Notes under the pieces: generated by a model
The model's input: only the letters and a program-made list of their open reading frames with translations
Told to the model about the DNA's origin: nothing
Database searches by the model: none
Program-made: the position numbers and the translations under genes
DNA from: Halodurantibacterium daqingensis
GTDB taxonomy: Bacteria > Pseudomonadota > Alphaproteobacteria > Rhodobacterales > Rhodobacteraceae
Assembly: GCF_042666235.1 (NCBI RefSeq)
Contig: NZ_JBHTFQ010000009.1
Location: forward strand, 62,001-126,000
Direction of reading: 5' to 3'
Length of the DNA: 64,000 nucleotides
Shown here: positions 23,534-32,785 of the stretch, piece after piece
Numbering within the stretch: position 1 is the stretch's first letter
How the letters are laid out: each line of letters begins with the position of its first letter

Positions 23534-24325
23534 ATGGAATCCGCGCTCGATTTTTTCACCGCGAAGGCGCTGCTGGAATGGCAGATCGATCTTGGTGCGA
23601 CCGAGGCGATTCTGGATGCGCCGGTAAACCGCTATGACGTGGGTGCCCGCAGCCCGGCCCCCCATGTGCCCGGCCCCACGGCAATTGCAGGCGGCCCGGC
23701 AGAACCGATGCCGGCTGCGCCCGATCCGGTTGCCCTTGCCCGCCGCCTTGCGGCGGCTGCCCCCGATCTTGGTGCCTTGGCCGAAGCCCAGCAGGACTTT
23801 GATCTGTGCGAACTGAAAAAGGGCGCGCGCAGCTTTGTCTTTGCCGACGGCACGCCGGGCGCGCGGGTGATGATTCTGGGCGAGGCGCCCGGCCGTGACG
23901 AAGATCTGCAAGGCCGGCCCTTCGTCGGCCGCGCGGGTCAGTTGCTGGACCGGATGCTGGCCGCCATCGGCCTAGCACGCGCCGCGCCGGATCCTGACCG
24001 GGCGGTCTATATCAGCAATATCCTGCCGTGGCGCCCGCCGCAGAACCGCAAGCCCGAGGCCTCGGAAATTGCGATGATGCTGCCCTTTGTCGAGCGCCAT
24101 GTCGAACTGGCAGCGCCTGAGATACTGGTGCTGATGGGCAATACCCCCTGCGGCGCGCTTCTGGGCCGCGAGGCGATCAGCCGCATTCGGGGCACCTGGA
24201 CCGAGGCACTTGGCCGCCCGGTCTTGCCGATGTTTCACCCGGCCTATCTGTTGCGCACCCCCCAGGCAAAGCGTGACGCCTGGGCAGACCTTCTCGCCCT
24301 CCAAGCACGACTGAGAGAGACATGA
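23534..24325 (+). CDS. Uracil-DNA glycosylase family protein, family-4-like but lacking most Fe-S cysteines
   Basis: A 263-residue member of the UDG superfamily. Motif 1 GEAPGRDEDLQGRPFVGRAG (116-135) and motif 2 FHPAYLLR near the C-terminus match family 4. Family-4 enzymes bind a 4Fe-4S cluster with four Cys. Here only Cys92 (in DLCEL) remains; the others align with F89, W166 (ILPWRPPQNR) and M182. The protein is thus probably cluster-free. An N-terminal extension of about 75 residues is Pro/Ala-rich. Its stop overlaps moaB as ATGA. Excision of uracil from DNA is expected but the changed core deserves testing. Confidence 0.85.
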   Translation: MESALDFFTAKALLEWQIDLGATEAILDAPVNRYDVGARSPAPHVPGPTAIAGGPAEPMPAAPDPVALARRLAAAAPDLGALAEAQQDFDLCELKKGARSFVFADGTPGARVMILGEAPGRDEDLQGRPFVGRAGQLLDRMLAAIGLARAAPDPDRAVYISNILPWRPPQNRKPEASEIAMMLPFVERHVELAAPEILVLMGNTPCGALLGREAISRIRGTWTEALGRPVLPMFHPAYLLRTPQAKRDAWADLLALQARLRET

Positions 24326-24864
24326 GCCGCATCGACGATCAGCGCAGTTTCATTCCGGTCCGGATCGCCGTTCTGACGGTGTCGGACACGCGCAGCCTTG
24401 ACGAGGACCGCTCGGGACAGACGCTGGTGGACCGGCTTGTCGAAGCCGGGCACATCCTTGCTGCGCGTGATATCGTCCGTGACGAACGCACCGAAATCGC
24501 CGCACGGCTACGCATCTGGTGCGCCGACCCGGGGATCGACGTGATCCTGTCCACCGGGGGAACCGGCCTGACCGGACGCGATGTGACGGTCGAGGCGCAC
24601 CGGGATGTCTATGAGAAAGAGATCGACGCCTTCGGCACGGTGTTCACCATGATCTCGATGCAGAAGATCGGCACCTCGGCGGTGCAGTCGCGCGCCTGCG
24701 GTGGCGTGGCGATGGGCACTTACCTTTTTGCGCTTCCGGGCAGCCCCGGCGCCTGCCGCGACGCGTGGGACGAAATCCTGCGCTGGCAGCTGGATTATCG
24801 GCATCGTCCCTGCAACTTCGTCGAGATCTTTCCGCGGCTGAACGAACACCAGCGACGGAAATGA
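24322..24864 (+). CDS. moaB: Molybdopterin adenylyltransferase-type protein MoaB
   Basis: A 180-residue MogA/MoaB-fold protein involved in activating molybdopterin by adenylation before molybdenum insertion. Conserved features are AVLTVSDTRSLDEDRSGQTL at the start, LSTGGTGLTGRDVT in the middle, and ALPGSPGACRDAWDEIL at the end. It overlaps the glycosylase gene by four bases. It is separated from moaD/moaE by about 11 kb, so the Moco genes are dispersed in this genome. Confidence 0.92.
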   Translation: MSRIDDQRSFIPVRIAVLTVSDTRSLDEDRSGQTLVDRLVEAGHILAARDIVRDERTEIAARLRIWCADPGIDVILSTGGTGLTGRDVTVEAHRDVYEKEIDAFGTVFTMISMQKIGTSAVQSRACGGVAMGTYLFALPGSPGACRDAWDEILRWQLDYRHRPCNFVEIFPRLNEHQRRK

Positions 24865-24957
24865 CAATCTCGTTCGTTTGACGGGCATAGCTTGGTTGCG
24901 CCGCCGACCGGGTCTAAATGATGTGCAGCCCGTCCAGCGAAAGGACCTGACCCGCCC

Positions 24958-26463
24958 ATGCAGTTTCTGCGCCGCAGCCTGATCGGCCTGTTTCTGACGT
25001 CGCTGACGCTCGCACTTCTGGTGATGGCGGGTTACGCGCTTTATGGCGCGGTCCAAAGTCGTCTTGCGCCTGCCGAGCGGCCCCGAATGGCGCAAGAGCG
25101 GGTGTTTACCGTGAATGTGCAGCGCGTCGAGGCGGGTGTGGTCGCGCCGGTCCTTACCGCCTTCGGAGAGGTGCGCAGCCGACGCACGCTTGAGATCCGC
25201 TCGCCGATGAGCGGGCGCGTGGTTGAACTGGCCGAGAATTTCGAGGACGGCGCGCGGGTCGAGGCCGGGCAGCTTCTGGTCCAGATCGACACCGCCGATG
25301 CAAGCGCTGCCGTCGCGGTGGCCGAGGCGGAAAGCACCCGCGCTGCGGCCGAATTGCGCGATGCCGAGGCTGCACTTCTGCTGGCGCGCGATGATCTTGC
25401 GGCCGCCGCGGCACAGGCCCGTCTGCGCGTCACGGCGCTGGAGCGTCAGCAGAACCTTCAGGGCCGCGGCGTCGGGACCGAGGCTGCGGTCGAAACGGCC
25501 GAGCTTGCCGTCTCGAGCGCCGAACAGGCCGTTCTGTCGCGCCGTCAGGCCCTTGCCCAGGCCGAGGCACGGTTGGAACAGGCCGGCAATGCGCTCGAAC
25601 TGCAGCGGATCTCCCTTGCCGAGGCCCGGCGCCGCCTGCGCGATACGACCATCCTTGCCGACTTCGCAGGCGTGCTTGCCGACACGACGGTAATCGAGGG
25701 CGGACTGGTTTCCGCCAACGAGCGGCTTGCCGCGCTGGTGGATCCGGATGCGCTCGAGGTCGCGTTCCGGCTCTCGACTTCGCAATATGCCCGGCTGCTT
25801 GACCCCGAGGGGCGCCTGATCCCGGCCGAGGTGACAGTCCTGCTGGATGTGATGGGGACCGAGATCGCCACGCCCGGGCAGCTTGTCCGGGTGGGGGCGA
25901 CGGTGGCGGAAGGCCAGACCGGTCGGCTGATCTATGCGCGGCTGGATGCACCGCGCGGCTTTCGCCCCGGCGATTTCGTGACCGTCCGTGTGGCCGAACC
26001 GCCGCTGGAGGATGTCGCGGTCCTGCCGGCCGCTGCGGTCGATTCCGCGCAGACGGTGCTCGCGCTCGGTCCCGAAGACCGGCTGGAGGTGCTGCCGGTG
26101 CACCTTCTGCGCCGGCAGGGCAATTCGGTCATCGTCGAGGCGGCTGCCGTGGCGGGGCGCGAGATCGTGACCGAACGTGCGCCGATGCTGGGCGGCGGGA
26201 TCCGTGTGCGTCCGCTGCGCGCGGGCGGCGATGGTGGCGCGGAAGCCGCGGCGCACCTGCCGGCCCGCGCACGCGGCGAAGCGATCGAGACAGTGGACGA
26301 GCTTGTCGCCCTGTCGCCGGAAAGGCGCGCCGAACTGATCGCATTGGTCGAGGGCAATGCCCGCATGCCGCAAGAGGCCCGGGCCCGGATCATCGCACAG
26401 CTGGAACAGGATCACGTTCCGGCGGGGGTGATCGCCCGGCTTGAAGCGCGTGCAGGGGGCTGA
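24958..26463 (+). CDS. RND efflux periplasmic adaptor (membrane fusion protein)
   Basis: A 501-residue HlyD-like adaptor. An N-terminal hydrophobic anchor (about residues 10-32) precedes a lipoyl half-motif (IRSPMSGRVVELAENFEDGA), a long alpha-helical hairpin (about 110-220, Ala/Glu/Arg-rich), the second lipoyl half (DTTILADFAGVLADTTVIEG), and beta-barrel and membrane-proximal domains. A C-terminal tail of about 80 residues (helical, from 425) is an extra segment. It lies four bases before the RND permease start. No outer-membrane TolC-type gene is adjacent, so a shared one is presumably used. Confidence 0.92.
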   Translation: MQFLRRSLIGLFLTSLTLALLVMAGYALYGAVQSRLAPAERPRMAQERVFTVNVQRVEAGVVAPVLTAFGEVRSRRTLEIRSPMSGRVVELAENFEDGARVEAGQLLVQIDTADASAAVAVAEAESTRAAAELRDAEAALLLARDDLAAAAAQARLRVTALERQQNLQGRGVGTEAAVETAELAVSSAEQAVLSRRQALAQAEARLEQAGNALELQRISLAEARRRLRDTTILADFAGVLADTTVIEGGLVSANERLAALVDPDALEVAFRLSTSQYARLLDPEGRLIPAEVTVLLDVMGTEIATPGQLVRVGATVAEGQTGRLIYARLDAPRGFRPGDFVTVRVAEPPLEDVAVLPAAAVDSAQTVLALGPEDRLEVLPVHLLRRQGNSVIVEAAAVAGREIVTERAPMLGGGIRVRPLRAGGDGGAEAAAHLPARARGEAIETVDELVALSPERRAELIALVEGNARMPQEARARIIAQLEQDHVPAGVIARLEARAGG

Positions 26464-26467
26464 GCGG

Positions 26468-29400
26468 ATGCGAATGCATGCGGGGGCGATATTTTCCTAT
26501 TTCACCCGCCATGGCACCGCGGCGAACCTGGTGCTGGTTGTCATGCTGGCCGCCGGCATCTGGGCGATCCCGAACATGCGTTCACAGTTCTTTCCCGATG
26601 TGGTGGTGCAAAGCATCAGCGTCTCGGTCGGGTGGAGTGGCGCGGGCGCCGAGGATGTGGATCGGGCCATCGTTCAGCTTCTGGAACCGACGCTGCTGGT
26701 TGTCGAGGGCGTAAGCAGCGCCACCAGCCGTGCAAGCGAGGGTCGTGCCGTCATCGCGCTGGAGTTCGAACCGAACTGGGACATGTCGCGGGCGCTGGAA
26801 GAGGTGCAGGCGGCTGTCGATGGTGTGTCGAACCTGCCGGACGAGGCGGATACCCCGGTGGTCCGGCGCAGCGAATGGCGCGACAGGGTAACGGATGTCG
26901 TGATCAGCGGGCCGGTTTCGGTCGATCAGCTCGGGCGTTTTGCAGATGAATTCGTGACGCGCCTTTTTGCGGCCGGCGTCACGCGCACCACCATCCAGGG
27001 GCTTGCCGCACCCGATATCGTGGTCGAGGTGCCCTCGCGGGCACTGATCCAGCACGACATCGGCATGTCCGATATCGCCACCGCAATCGCCAGCACCGTG
27101 CGCGCCAATCCCGCTGGCGAGGTTTCGGGCGCCAGTGCCCGCGTGCGCACGGGCACTGCCCGGCGCAGCGCAGAAGAGATCGCCGCCATCACATTGCGCA
27201 CCGGGGTCGACGGGTCGGTCCTGACCGTGGGCGATCTGGCCGAGGTGCGGATGGAGGGGGTGGACCGCAGCCGCGCCTATTTCGTCGGGGACAACCCGGC
27301 CATGACGATCCGCGTTGACCGTTCGGCCCAGGGGGATGCGATCGGCATCCAGCGCGATGTGGAACGTGTGGCGGCAGATCTGCGCCTGACCCTGCCCGAT
27401 CAGGTGACGCTGGACCTGATCCGCAGCCGCACCGAAGAAATCACCGGACGGCTGAACCTGCTTCTGGACAATGCGCTGATGGGGTTGGGGCTGGTTGTGG
27501 TGCTGCTGTTCCTGTTCCTGAATGCGCGGGTGGCGCTCTGGGTGGCGGCGGGCATACCGGTGGCGATGATCTCGGCCATCGCGGCGATGTATGCGATGGG
27601 GCTGACCATCAACATGATTTCGCTCTTCGCGCTGATCATCACGCTGGGCATCGTGGTTGATGACGCCATCGTCGTGGGCGAACATGCCGACTACCGCGCC
27701 CGCGAACTGGGCGAGGGCCCCGCCGAGGCAGCCGAGAATGCGGCAAGCCGCATGGCGGCCCCCGTCTTTTCGGCCACGATCACCACGGTCATCGCCTTTT
27801 TCGGGCTTGTGGCGGTCGGCGGCCGTTTTGGCTCCTTGATTGCCGATATCCCGCTGACGGTGATTGCGGTGCTGATCGCGTCGCTGGTGGAATGCTTCCT
27901 GATCCTGCCGAACCACCTGCGCCATTCCCTGGCCCATGTCGGCGAAACCCGCTGGTATGACTGGCCCTCGACCCAGGTGAACCGCGGGTTTCTCTGGGTG
28001 CGGGAACGGCTGTTCCGGCCATTCATGGGTTGGGTGATCTGGGCGCGCTATCCGGTGCTCGCGGGCGCGATCCTGCTGCTTGCCCTGCAGGGCGCGGCCT
28101 TCCTGCGCGGTGATCTGCAGTGGCGGTTCTTCAACTCTCCCGAGGAGGGATCGATCGCAGGAAATTTCGCGATGCTTCCCGCCGCGACCCGCAGCGACAC
28201 GTTGGAGATGATGCGCGAACTGCAGCGCGCCACCGAAGAGGTCGCCGCGCGCTATGAAGCAGAGCATGGTCGCCCGCCGCTGGAATATGCGATCGCGGAA
28301 ATCGGCGGGAATGCGGGGCGCGGGCTGACGAGCGCCGAAAGCAAGGAGGATTATCAGCTTGGTGGCATCTCGATCGGGCTGATCGACATTGACCAGCGTG
28401 AATTTTCCGCCTTTCAGTTTGTCGCCGATCTGCAAGAGGCCGTACGCCCGCATCCGATGCTTGAGGAGGTGAGCTTCCGCGGTGGCCGTTCAGGCCCGGG
28501 CGGCGATTCGCTGGCGGTGCAGTTCTTTGGTGCGGATGTCGCGGTGCTGAAATCGGCGGCCGAGGCGCTCAAGTCCGCGCTGGCGCCCTTCCCCGAGGTT
28601 TCCGCGCTTGAGGACAGCCTGGCCTATGACAAGGAAGAGCTTGTTCTTGAGTTGACCGCCCAAGGTCAGGCGCTGGGCTTCACGATCGACGGATTGGGCC
28701 GCACGCTGCGCAACCGCCTGAGCGGGATCGAGGCAGCCACCTTCCCCGACGGACCCCGGTCTTCGGCGATCCGGGTCGAACTGCCGGAGGCCGAGATGAC
28801 TGCCGATTTTCTCGAAACCACGCTGATGCGCACGGCCAGCGGCCAGTATGTGCCCCTTGCCGATGTCGTGACCGTCGAGCGGCGTTCCGGCTTCGCGACG
28901 ATCCGGCGCGAGAACGGGCTGCAGGTGGTCAGCGTCAGCGGCGACATCAGCGAGGATGACCCCGCCCGCGCCGCCGAAATCAGCGCGACCCTGCGCGACA
29001 CGATCCTGCCGGCGATCGAAAGCAGCCACGGCGTCGCCTGGCGCATGGCGGGCCTGGCCGAGCAGGAGCAGGAATTCCTGTCAGACGCCGGCTGGGCGCT
29101 GATCTACTGCCTGCTGGGCATCTACCTGGTGCTCGCCTGGATCTTTGGCAGCTGGACACGGCCGATGGTGGTGATGGCGGTGATCCCCTTCGGGCTGGTC
29201 GGCGCGCTTTACGGGCATGGGGTCTGGGGGATGGCGCTGTCGATGTTCTCGGTCGTGGGGCTGATCGGCATGGTCGGCATCATCATCAACGATTCGATCG
29301 TTCTGGTCACGACGGTGGATCAGTATGCCCGCCAGCGCGGCATGATCCCGGCAATCATCGACGGGGCCTGCGATCGCCTGCGTCCGGTCCTGCTGACCAC

Positions 29401-29815
29401 GCTAACGACGGTTCTGGGGCTTGCGCCGCTGCTTTACGAATCTTCGTCACAAGCGGAATTCCTCAAGCCCACAGTGGTGACCCTGGTTTTCGGCCTGGGG
29501 TTCGGGATGGTTCTGGTGCTGCTGGTGGTGCCGGCCCTGATGGCGGTACAGGGCGATCTGGCGCGGCAGATGCAGGCGCTGCGGCGCGGTTTCCGCGCCG
29601 CGGGTCCGGCTGGCCATGTCATGCCGGTTGCGGCAATGCTGCTTTTGCTGTGGTTCGCACTGACGGTAGGGCGCGCCATGCTGGCGGGCGCCGCGCCGGG
29701 CTCGGCGCTGGCGATGTTCCTGGGCGGGGCTCTCGTGCTGCTTTTTCTGGTCTATGCGGGCGCGGCACTTTACCTGCGCCGCCATCGTCAGCCGGGGCAG
29801 CCGTCCAGCTCGTAG
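26468..29815 (+). CDS. RND-family efflux transporter permease
   Basis: A 1115-residue inner-membrane proton-driven exporter of the AcrB/HAE superfamily. It has the first helix at about 12-32, a large periplasmic loop, the TM4 proton-relay Asp pair in IVVDDAIVVGEH (about residue 398), a second large loop, and the final helices. The sequence is closer to the less-characterised alphaproteobacterial RND branch than to AcrB, so the substrate is open. The ATG at 26468 fits after the adaptor stop. The last 28 bases overlap the 3' end of the convergent DsbD-alpha-like gene. Confidence 0.94.
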   Translation: MRMHAGAIFSYFTRHGTAANLVLVVMLAAGIWAIPNMRSQFFPDVVVQSISVSVGWSGAGAEDVDRAIVQLLEPTLLVVEGVSSATSRASEGRAVIALEFEPNWDMSRALEEVQAAVDGVSNLPDEADTPVVRRSEWRDRVTDVVISGPVSVDQLGRFADEFVTRLFAAGVTRTTIQGLAAPDIVVEVPSRALIQHDIGMSDIATAIASTVRANPAGEVSGASARVRTGTARRSAEEIAAITLRTGVDGSVLTVGDLAEVRMEGVDRSRAYFVGDNPAMTIRVDRSAQGDAIGIQRDVERVAADLRLTLPDQVTLDLIRSRTEEITGRLNLLLDNALMGLGLVVVLLFLFLNARVALWVAAGIPVAMISAIAAMYAMGLTINMISLFALIITLGIVVDDAIVVGEHADYRARELGEGPAEAAENAASRMAAPVFSATITTVIAFFGLVAVGGRFGSLIADIPLTVIAVLIASLVECFLILPNHLRHSLAHVGETRWYDWPSTQVNRGFLWVRERLFRPFMGWVIWARYPVLAGAILLLALQGAAFLRGDLQWRFFNSPEEGSIAGNFAMLPAATRSDTLEMMRELQRATEEVAARYEAEHGRPPLEYAIAEIGGNAGRGLTSAESKEDYQLGGISIGLIDIDQREFSAFQFVADLQEAVRPHPMLEEVSFRGGRSGPGGDSLAVQFFGADVAVLKSAAEALKSALAPFPEVSALEDSLAYDKEELVLELTAQGQALGFTIDGLGRTLRNRLSGIEAATFPDGPRSSAIRVELPEAEMTADFLETTLMRTASGQYVPLADVVTVERRSGFATIRRENGLQVVSVSGDISEDDPARAAEISATLRDTILPAIESSHGVAWRMAGLAEQEQEFLSDAGWALIYCLLGIYLVLAWIFGSWTRPMVVMAVIPFGLVGALYGHGVWGMALSMFSVVGLIGMVGIIINDSIVLVTTVDQYARQRGMIPAIIDGACDRLRPVLLTTLTTVLGLAPLLYESSSQAEFLKPTVVTLVFGLGFGMVLVLLVVPALMAVQGDLARQMQALRRGFRAAGPAGHVMPVAAMLLLLWFALTVGRAMLAGAAPGSALAMFLGGALVLLFLVYAGAALYLRRHRQPGQPSSS

Positions 29816-30486
29816 GCGCGGGCGCCCTCTATCAGGGTGATGCGCAGCGCAGAGCGGTCCAGCAGAAAGCCGTCCCGAGCCTCCGGCACGATGTCGGCAC
29901 TGACACGCAGCACGCCATCGGTGCGGCTGATCTGCGCCTCCGAAACCCAGACGCCCGGCTGGTCAAGCTCGACGACGGCAGCTTCGTCACGGCCCATGAC
30001 AGGCAGCGTCAGATGGGCCGTCAGACGCAGGCCGTCGCGGATCGGGTCGGTACTGCATTTGCTGCCGCTGAGCCCCGCTTCCCGCGCCGGGCGCGGTTGG
30101 TCCGCCAAGGCACGGCTGATCTCGGGGTCGGTGGGGATGACCTCGATTGGCAGCACCAGCGTGCCGTCATAGCCGATGCTGCGCATGCCGTTCTGATCAA
30201 AGACGATCGGGCGCGGCCAGTGTAGCCGGACATCCTGCAGGTTCACCGACCCTGCCCAGCCGAATTCTGGCGGTATTCCGGCTTCGCCCGGGGCACGCCA
30301 ATAGGTCTTCCAGCCGGGGGCGAGTTCGATGTGCAGCGCGGTCATATGGGTGCCGCTGTCGGTTTTCCAGCCGGTGCGCATCTTCGCACTTATCAGATCG
30401 GCCGGAGGGGTGGCAGCGGCAGGCAGGGGCGCAGCAAAGAGCGCAAGCAGCCCAAACGTCGCGAAGAAGGAAGATTGCATCATCAT
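29788..30486 (-). CDS. Periplasmic DsbD N-terminal (DsbD-alpha)-like domain protein
   Basis: A 232-residue exported protein with a signal peptide ending near AAPLPAAAT. The core matches the DsbD-alpha/DsbC-corrector domain seen in DsbD and ScsB: IELAPGWKTYWRAPGEAG followed by W-P-R-P-I-V-F. No transmembrane or thioredoxin domain follows, so it is a stand-alone alpha domain. Cysteines are sparse (GSKCSTD and the C-terminal DGCPG), so the usual CxxxxxC redox pair is not clear. Three consecutive ATG codons (30486, 30483, 30480) are possible starts; a frame to 30519 is less likely. The 3' end overlaps the RND gene on the other strand. Confidence 0.75.
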   Translation of the reverse strand: MMMQSSFFATFGLLALFAAPLPAAATPPADLISAKMRTGWKTDSGTHMTALHIELAPGWKTYWRAPGEAGIPPEFGWAGSVNLQDVRLHWPRPIVFDQNGMRSIGYDGTLVLPIEVIPTDPEISRALADQPRPAREAGLSGSKCSTDPIRDGLRLTAHLTLPVMGRDEAAVVELDQPGVWVSEAQISRTDGVLRVSADIVPEARDGFLLDRSALRITLIEGARAYELDGCPG

Positions 30487-30616
30487 CCGGCAACAATAGG
30501 CACGGCGGCGGGAAATCAAAACTCACATTCCGGCGAATAGAGCCGCCGTTCGCCGGATCCCCTTGCCGAACCGGTCCTGCAGCCCCATCCTTGAAGAAAG
30601 GAAGGACAGGGTGCCG

Positions 30617-31174
30617 ATGATGGATCTGAGCGGAAAACTTCTTGTGGCGATGCCCGGAATGGGGGATCCGCGATTCGAGAAAAGCGTCGTCTTCATGTGC
30701 GCGCATTCCGACGACGGCGCGATGGGCCTGATCGTCAACAAACCCGCGGCCGAGGTGCGCTTTGCCGATCTGCTTGACCAGCTTGGCATTTCCCGCACCT
30801 CCGAGGGCAGCGACATCCGGGTCCATTTCGGCGGCCCGGCCGAACATGGACGCGGCTTTGTGCTTCATTCGGCCGACTACAGCGCCAACGGCTCGACGCT
30901 TCAGGTTGATGATCGCATCGGCATGACCGGCACGCTGGATATTCTGGAAGACATCGCCAAGGGCATCGGCCCGTCACGATCGATCCTCGCGCTGGGCTAT
31001 GCCGGCTGGGGGCCAGGGCAGCTCGAGGATGAGATCCTGCAGAATGGCTGGCTCACCTGCGATGCGCCGCTTGATCTGGTGTTTTCGGCAGATAACGCAA
31101 GCAAGTGGGAAGGAGCCTTGCGGACGCTCGGGATCGATCCCTTGACGCTTTCGGCTGCAGCCGGACGGGCCTGA
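30617..31174 (+). CDS. YqgE/AlgH family protein
   Basis: A 185-residue UPF0301 (YqgE/AlgH) protein. Signature regions are LSGKLLVAMPGMGDPRFEKSV at the start, MGLIVNKPA, VHFGGPAEHGRGFVLHS, and ALGYAGWGPGQLEDEI. The ATG at 30617 or the next codon at 30620 follows AGGACAGGG. The family is widespread; a role as transcriptional regulator of alginate genes was proposed in Pseudomonas, but biochemical function is unsettled. It is probably monocistronic and converges on the UbiH-type gene across a 291-base gap. Confidence 0.93.
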   Translation: MMDLSGKLLVAMPGMGDPRFEKSVVFMCAHSDDGAMGLIVNKPAAEVRFADLLDQLGISRTSEGSDIRVHFGGPAEHGRGFVLHSADYSANGSTLQVDDRIGMTGTLDILEDIAKGIGPSRSILALGYAGWGPGQLEDEILQNGWLTCDAPLDLVFSADNASKWEGALRTLGIDPLTLSAAAGRA

Positions 31175-31465
31175 AGCCCGCCGCGGATGCCGGAGGGGGC
31201 GGGAGCGAACCAGCGGAACCTCGCATGGCGCCCGCCGGGTCGTGTGCCATGCCCGCCCGCCATCCTGTCTCGCCTTCCCGGAAGAACGTGCTCTCGTATG
31301 GTGTCATGCCTCTTGGGACACGTGCAGCCGTGCGGTTTCCTGTCCCGGACCCGCAGCGCTCGGTCTTCCGGCCTGCTTCAGCTTCGGATTCGTCTTTTCA
31401 ACCGGTTGGCGGCATTCCCCACCGCAGGGGCTCCGCCGCCATCGGCAGCGAACCCCGCCCAGGGA
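31175..31465. other. 291-base gap between convergent genes
   Basis: This G/C-rich gap lies between the stops of yqgE and the UbiH-type gene. I see no credible ORF, no clear terminator with a T-run, and no RNA family. Open frames crossing it look like composition artefacts. Confidence 0.5.
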
Positions 31466-32701
31466 TCAGAGCGACTGGCCCGTCATCATGCGCGGGAGGT
31501 CACCGGTCAGTCCGGCGGCTTCGCGGATGAAGCGGCGGCGGAGGCCCGGCAGGGCGCTCACCATCCCCATACCCAGATCGCGGCCCAGCCGCAGCAGCGG
31601 GTTATCATTTGAAAACAGCCGGTTGAATCCATCCGTGGCGACGGCCAGCACCGCGGTGTCAAACCGGCGCCATTGCTGATACTGCGCGAGAACCTGCGCT
31701 CCGCCGAAATCCTCGCCGCGACGGCGGGCATCAGTGATCACTTCGGCAAGGCTTGCCACATCCCGAAGGCCGAGGTTGAGCCCCTGGCCCGCGATCGGAT
31801 GCATCCCGTGCGCCGCATCGCCAACCAGCGCAAGGCGCTGCCCCACGAAGGCGTTGGCCAGCGTCAGGTTGAGAGGATAGCGAAACCGCTTCCCCTCAAG
31901 GGCGATATCGCCCAGGAAATCGCCGAAGCGGGGGCGCAGAACGGCAAGGTAATCCGCGTCACTTGCGGCATGGATTGCCCGCGCGGTTTCATCGCGTTCC
32001 GACCAGACAATCGAGCTGCGGTTCCCGGGCAGCGGCAGAATTGCCAGCGGCCCGGGGGGCATGAAGAACTGATGCGCGACACCATGGTGGGGCAGGCTAT
32101 GGGCGATGGCGCAGACCAGCGCCGTCTGTCCGTATCCCCATCCGGTGCGTGCAATTCCGGCGCGACGGGCCGTGCCGCTTTGGCGTCCATCCGCGCCGAC
32201 CAGAAGCGCGGCCCCAATCCGGCGCCCGTCGTCAAGCGTGACCTCGACGCCGCCCGCCGTGCTGGCCTGTGCCACCACCTCATGTCCTGCGATCTGCGTG
32301 ATTGCATCGCTTTCATCCAGCGCGTCCAGTAGCGCGGCGCGCAGGTAGCGATCTTCAAGGATATGTCCCATCGGGCCTTCCTCGATCTCGGCATGATCGA
32401 AATCGAGGATCCACGGTGCCGCGCCTTCGCCGGCCCGCCCGTCGCTGGCCTTGATCCGCAAGATGGGTTCTGCCCTGGCGCCGACCGCCGCCCAGATGCC
32501 CAGCGCCCCGAGCATCCGTACCGAGCCGATCGAGAGCGCATAGGCCCGACCGTCAAAGGAGGCATCCGCCCGCGACGGGCGCGGCAGGGCGTCGATCACC
32601 GTGACACGCAGCCCGCCTTGCGCCAGCGCCAGGGCAAGCGCGGGCCCGTTCAGCCCGCCGCCCACCACGATCACATCGGTTCTGTGTTCGATCTTGGTCA
32701 T
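31466..32701 (-). CDS. UbiH/UbiF/COQ6-family FAD-dependent hydroxylase
   Basis: A 411-residue flavoprotein monooxygenase of ubiquinone ring hydroxylation. The dinucleotide-binding VIVVGGGLNGPALALALAQ begins near residue 9, the DG motif is LLVGADGRQSG (about 155), and the GD motif is LALVGDAAHGMHPIAGQGLN (about 285). The start at 32701 is the first Met before the Rossmann strand; the much longer open frame reading upstream is a shadow of the amidase region. Which carbon it hydroxylates (UbiH, UbiF, UbiI or UbiL role) cannot be decided here. It is divergent from the amidase. Confidence 0.92.
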   Translation of the reverse strand: MTKIEHRTDVIVVGGGLNGPALALALAQGGLRVTVIDALPRPSRADASFDGRAYALSIGSVRMLGALGIWAAVGARAEPILRIKASDGRAGEGAAPWILDFDHAEIEEGPMGHILEDRYLRAALLDALDESDAITQIAGHEVVAQASTAGGVEVTLDDGRRIGAALLVGADGRQSGTARRAGIARTGWGYGQTALVCAIAHSLPHHGVAHQFFMPPGPLAILPLPGNRSSIVWSERDETARAIHAASDADYLAVLRPRFGDFLGDIALEGKRFRYPLNLTLANAFVGQRLALVGDAAHGMHPIAGQGLNLGLRDVASLAEVITDARRRGEDFGGAQVLAQYQQWRRFDTAVLAVATDGFNRLFSNDNPLLRLGRDLGMGMVSALPGLRRRFIREAAGLTGDLPRMMTGQSL

Positions 32702-32785
32702 GGGCTGCAATATGGCAGCGCCGCGGGGATTGTCCATGCGCTGCCATGTCGCTAGCGTCGGGTGACGCAGCGGACGGGGGAAGGT

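Noticed and set aside
31175..31465. Possible ORFs or RNA gene in the yqgE-ubiH gap
   Set aside because: Frames are low-complexity Arg/Pro/Ser readings without ribosome sites, and no known RNA motif or terminator was identified.
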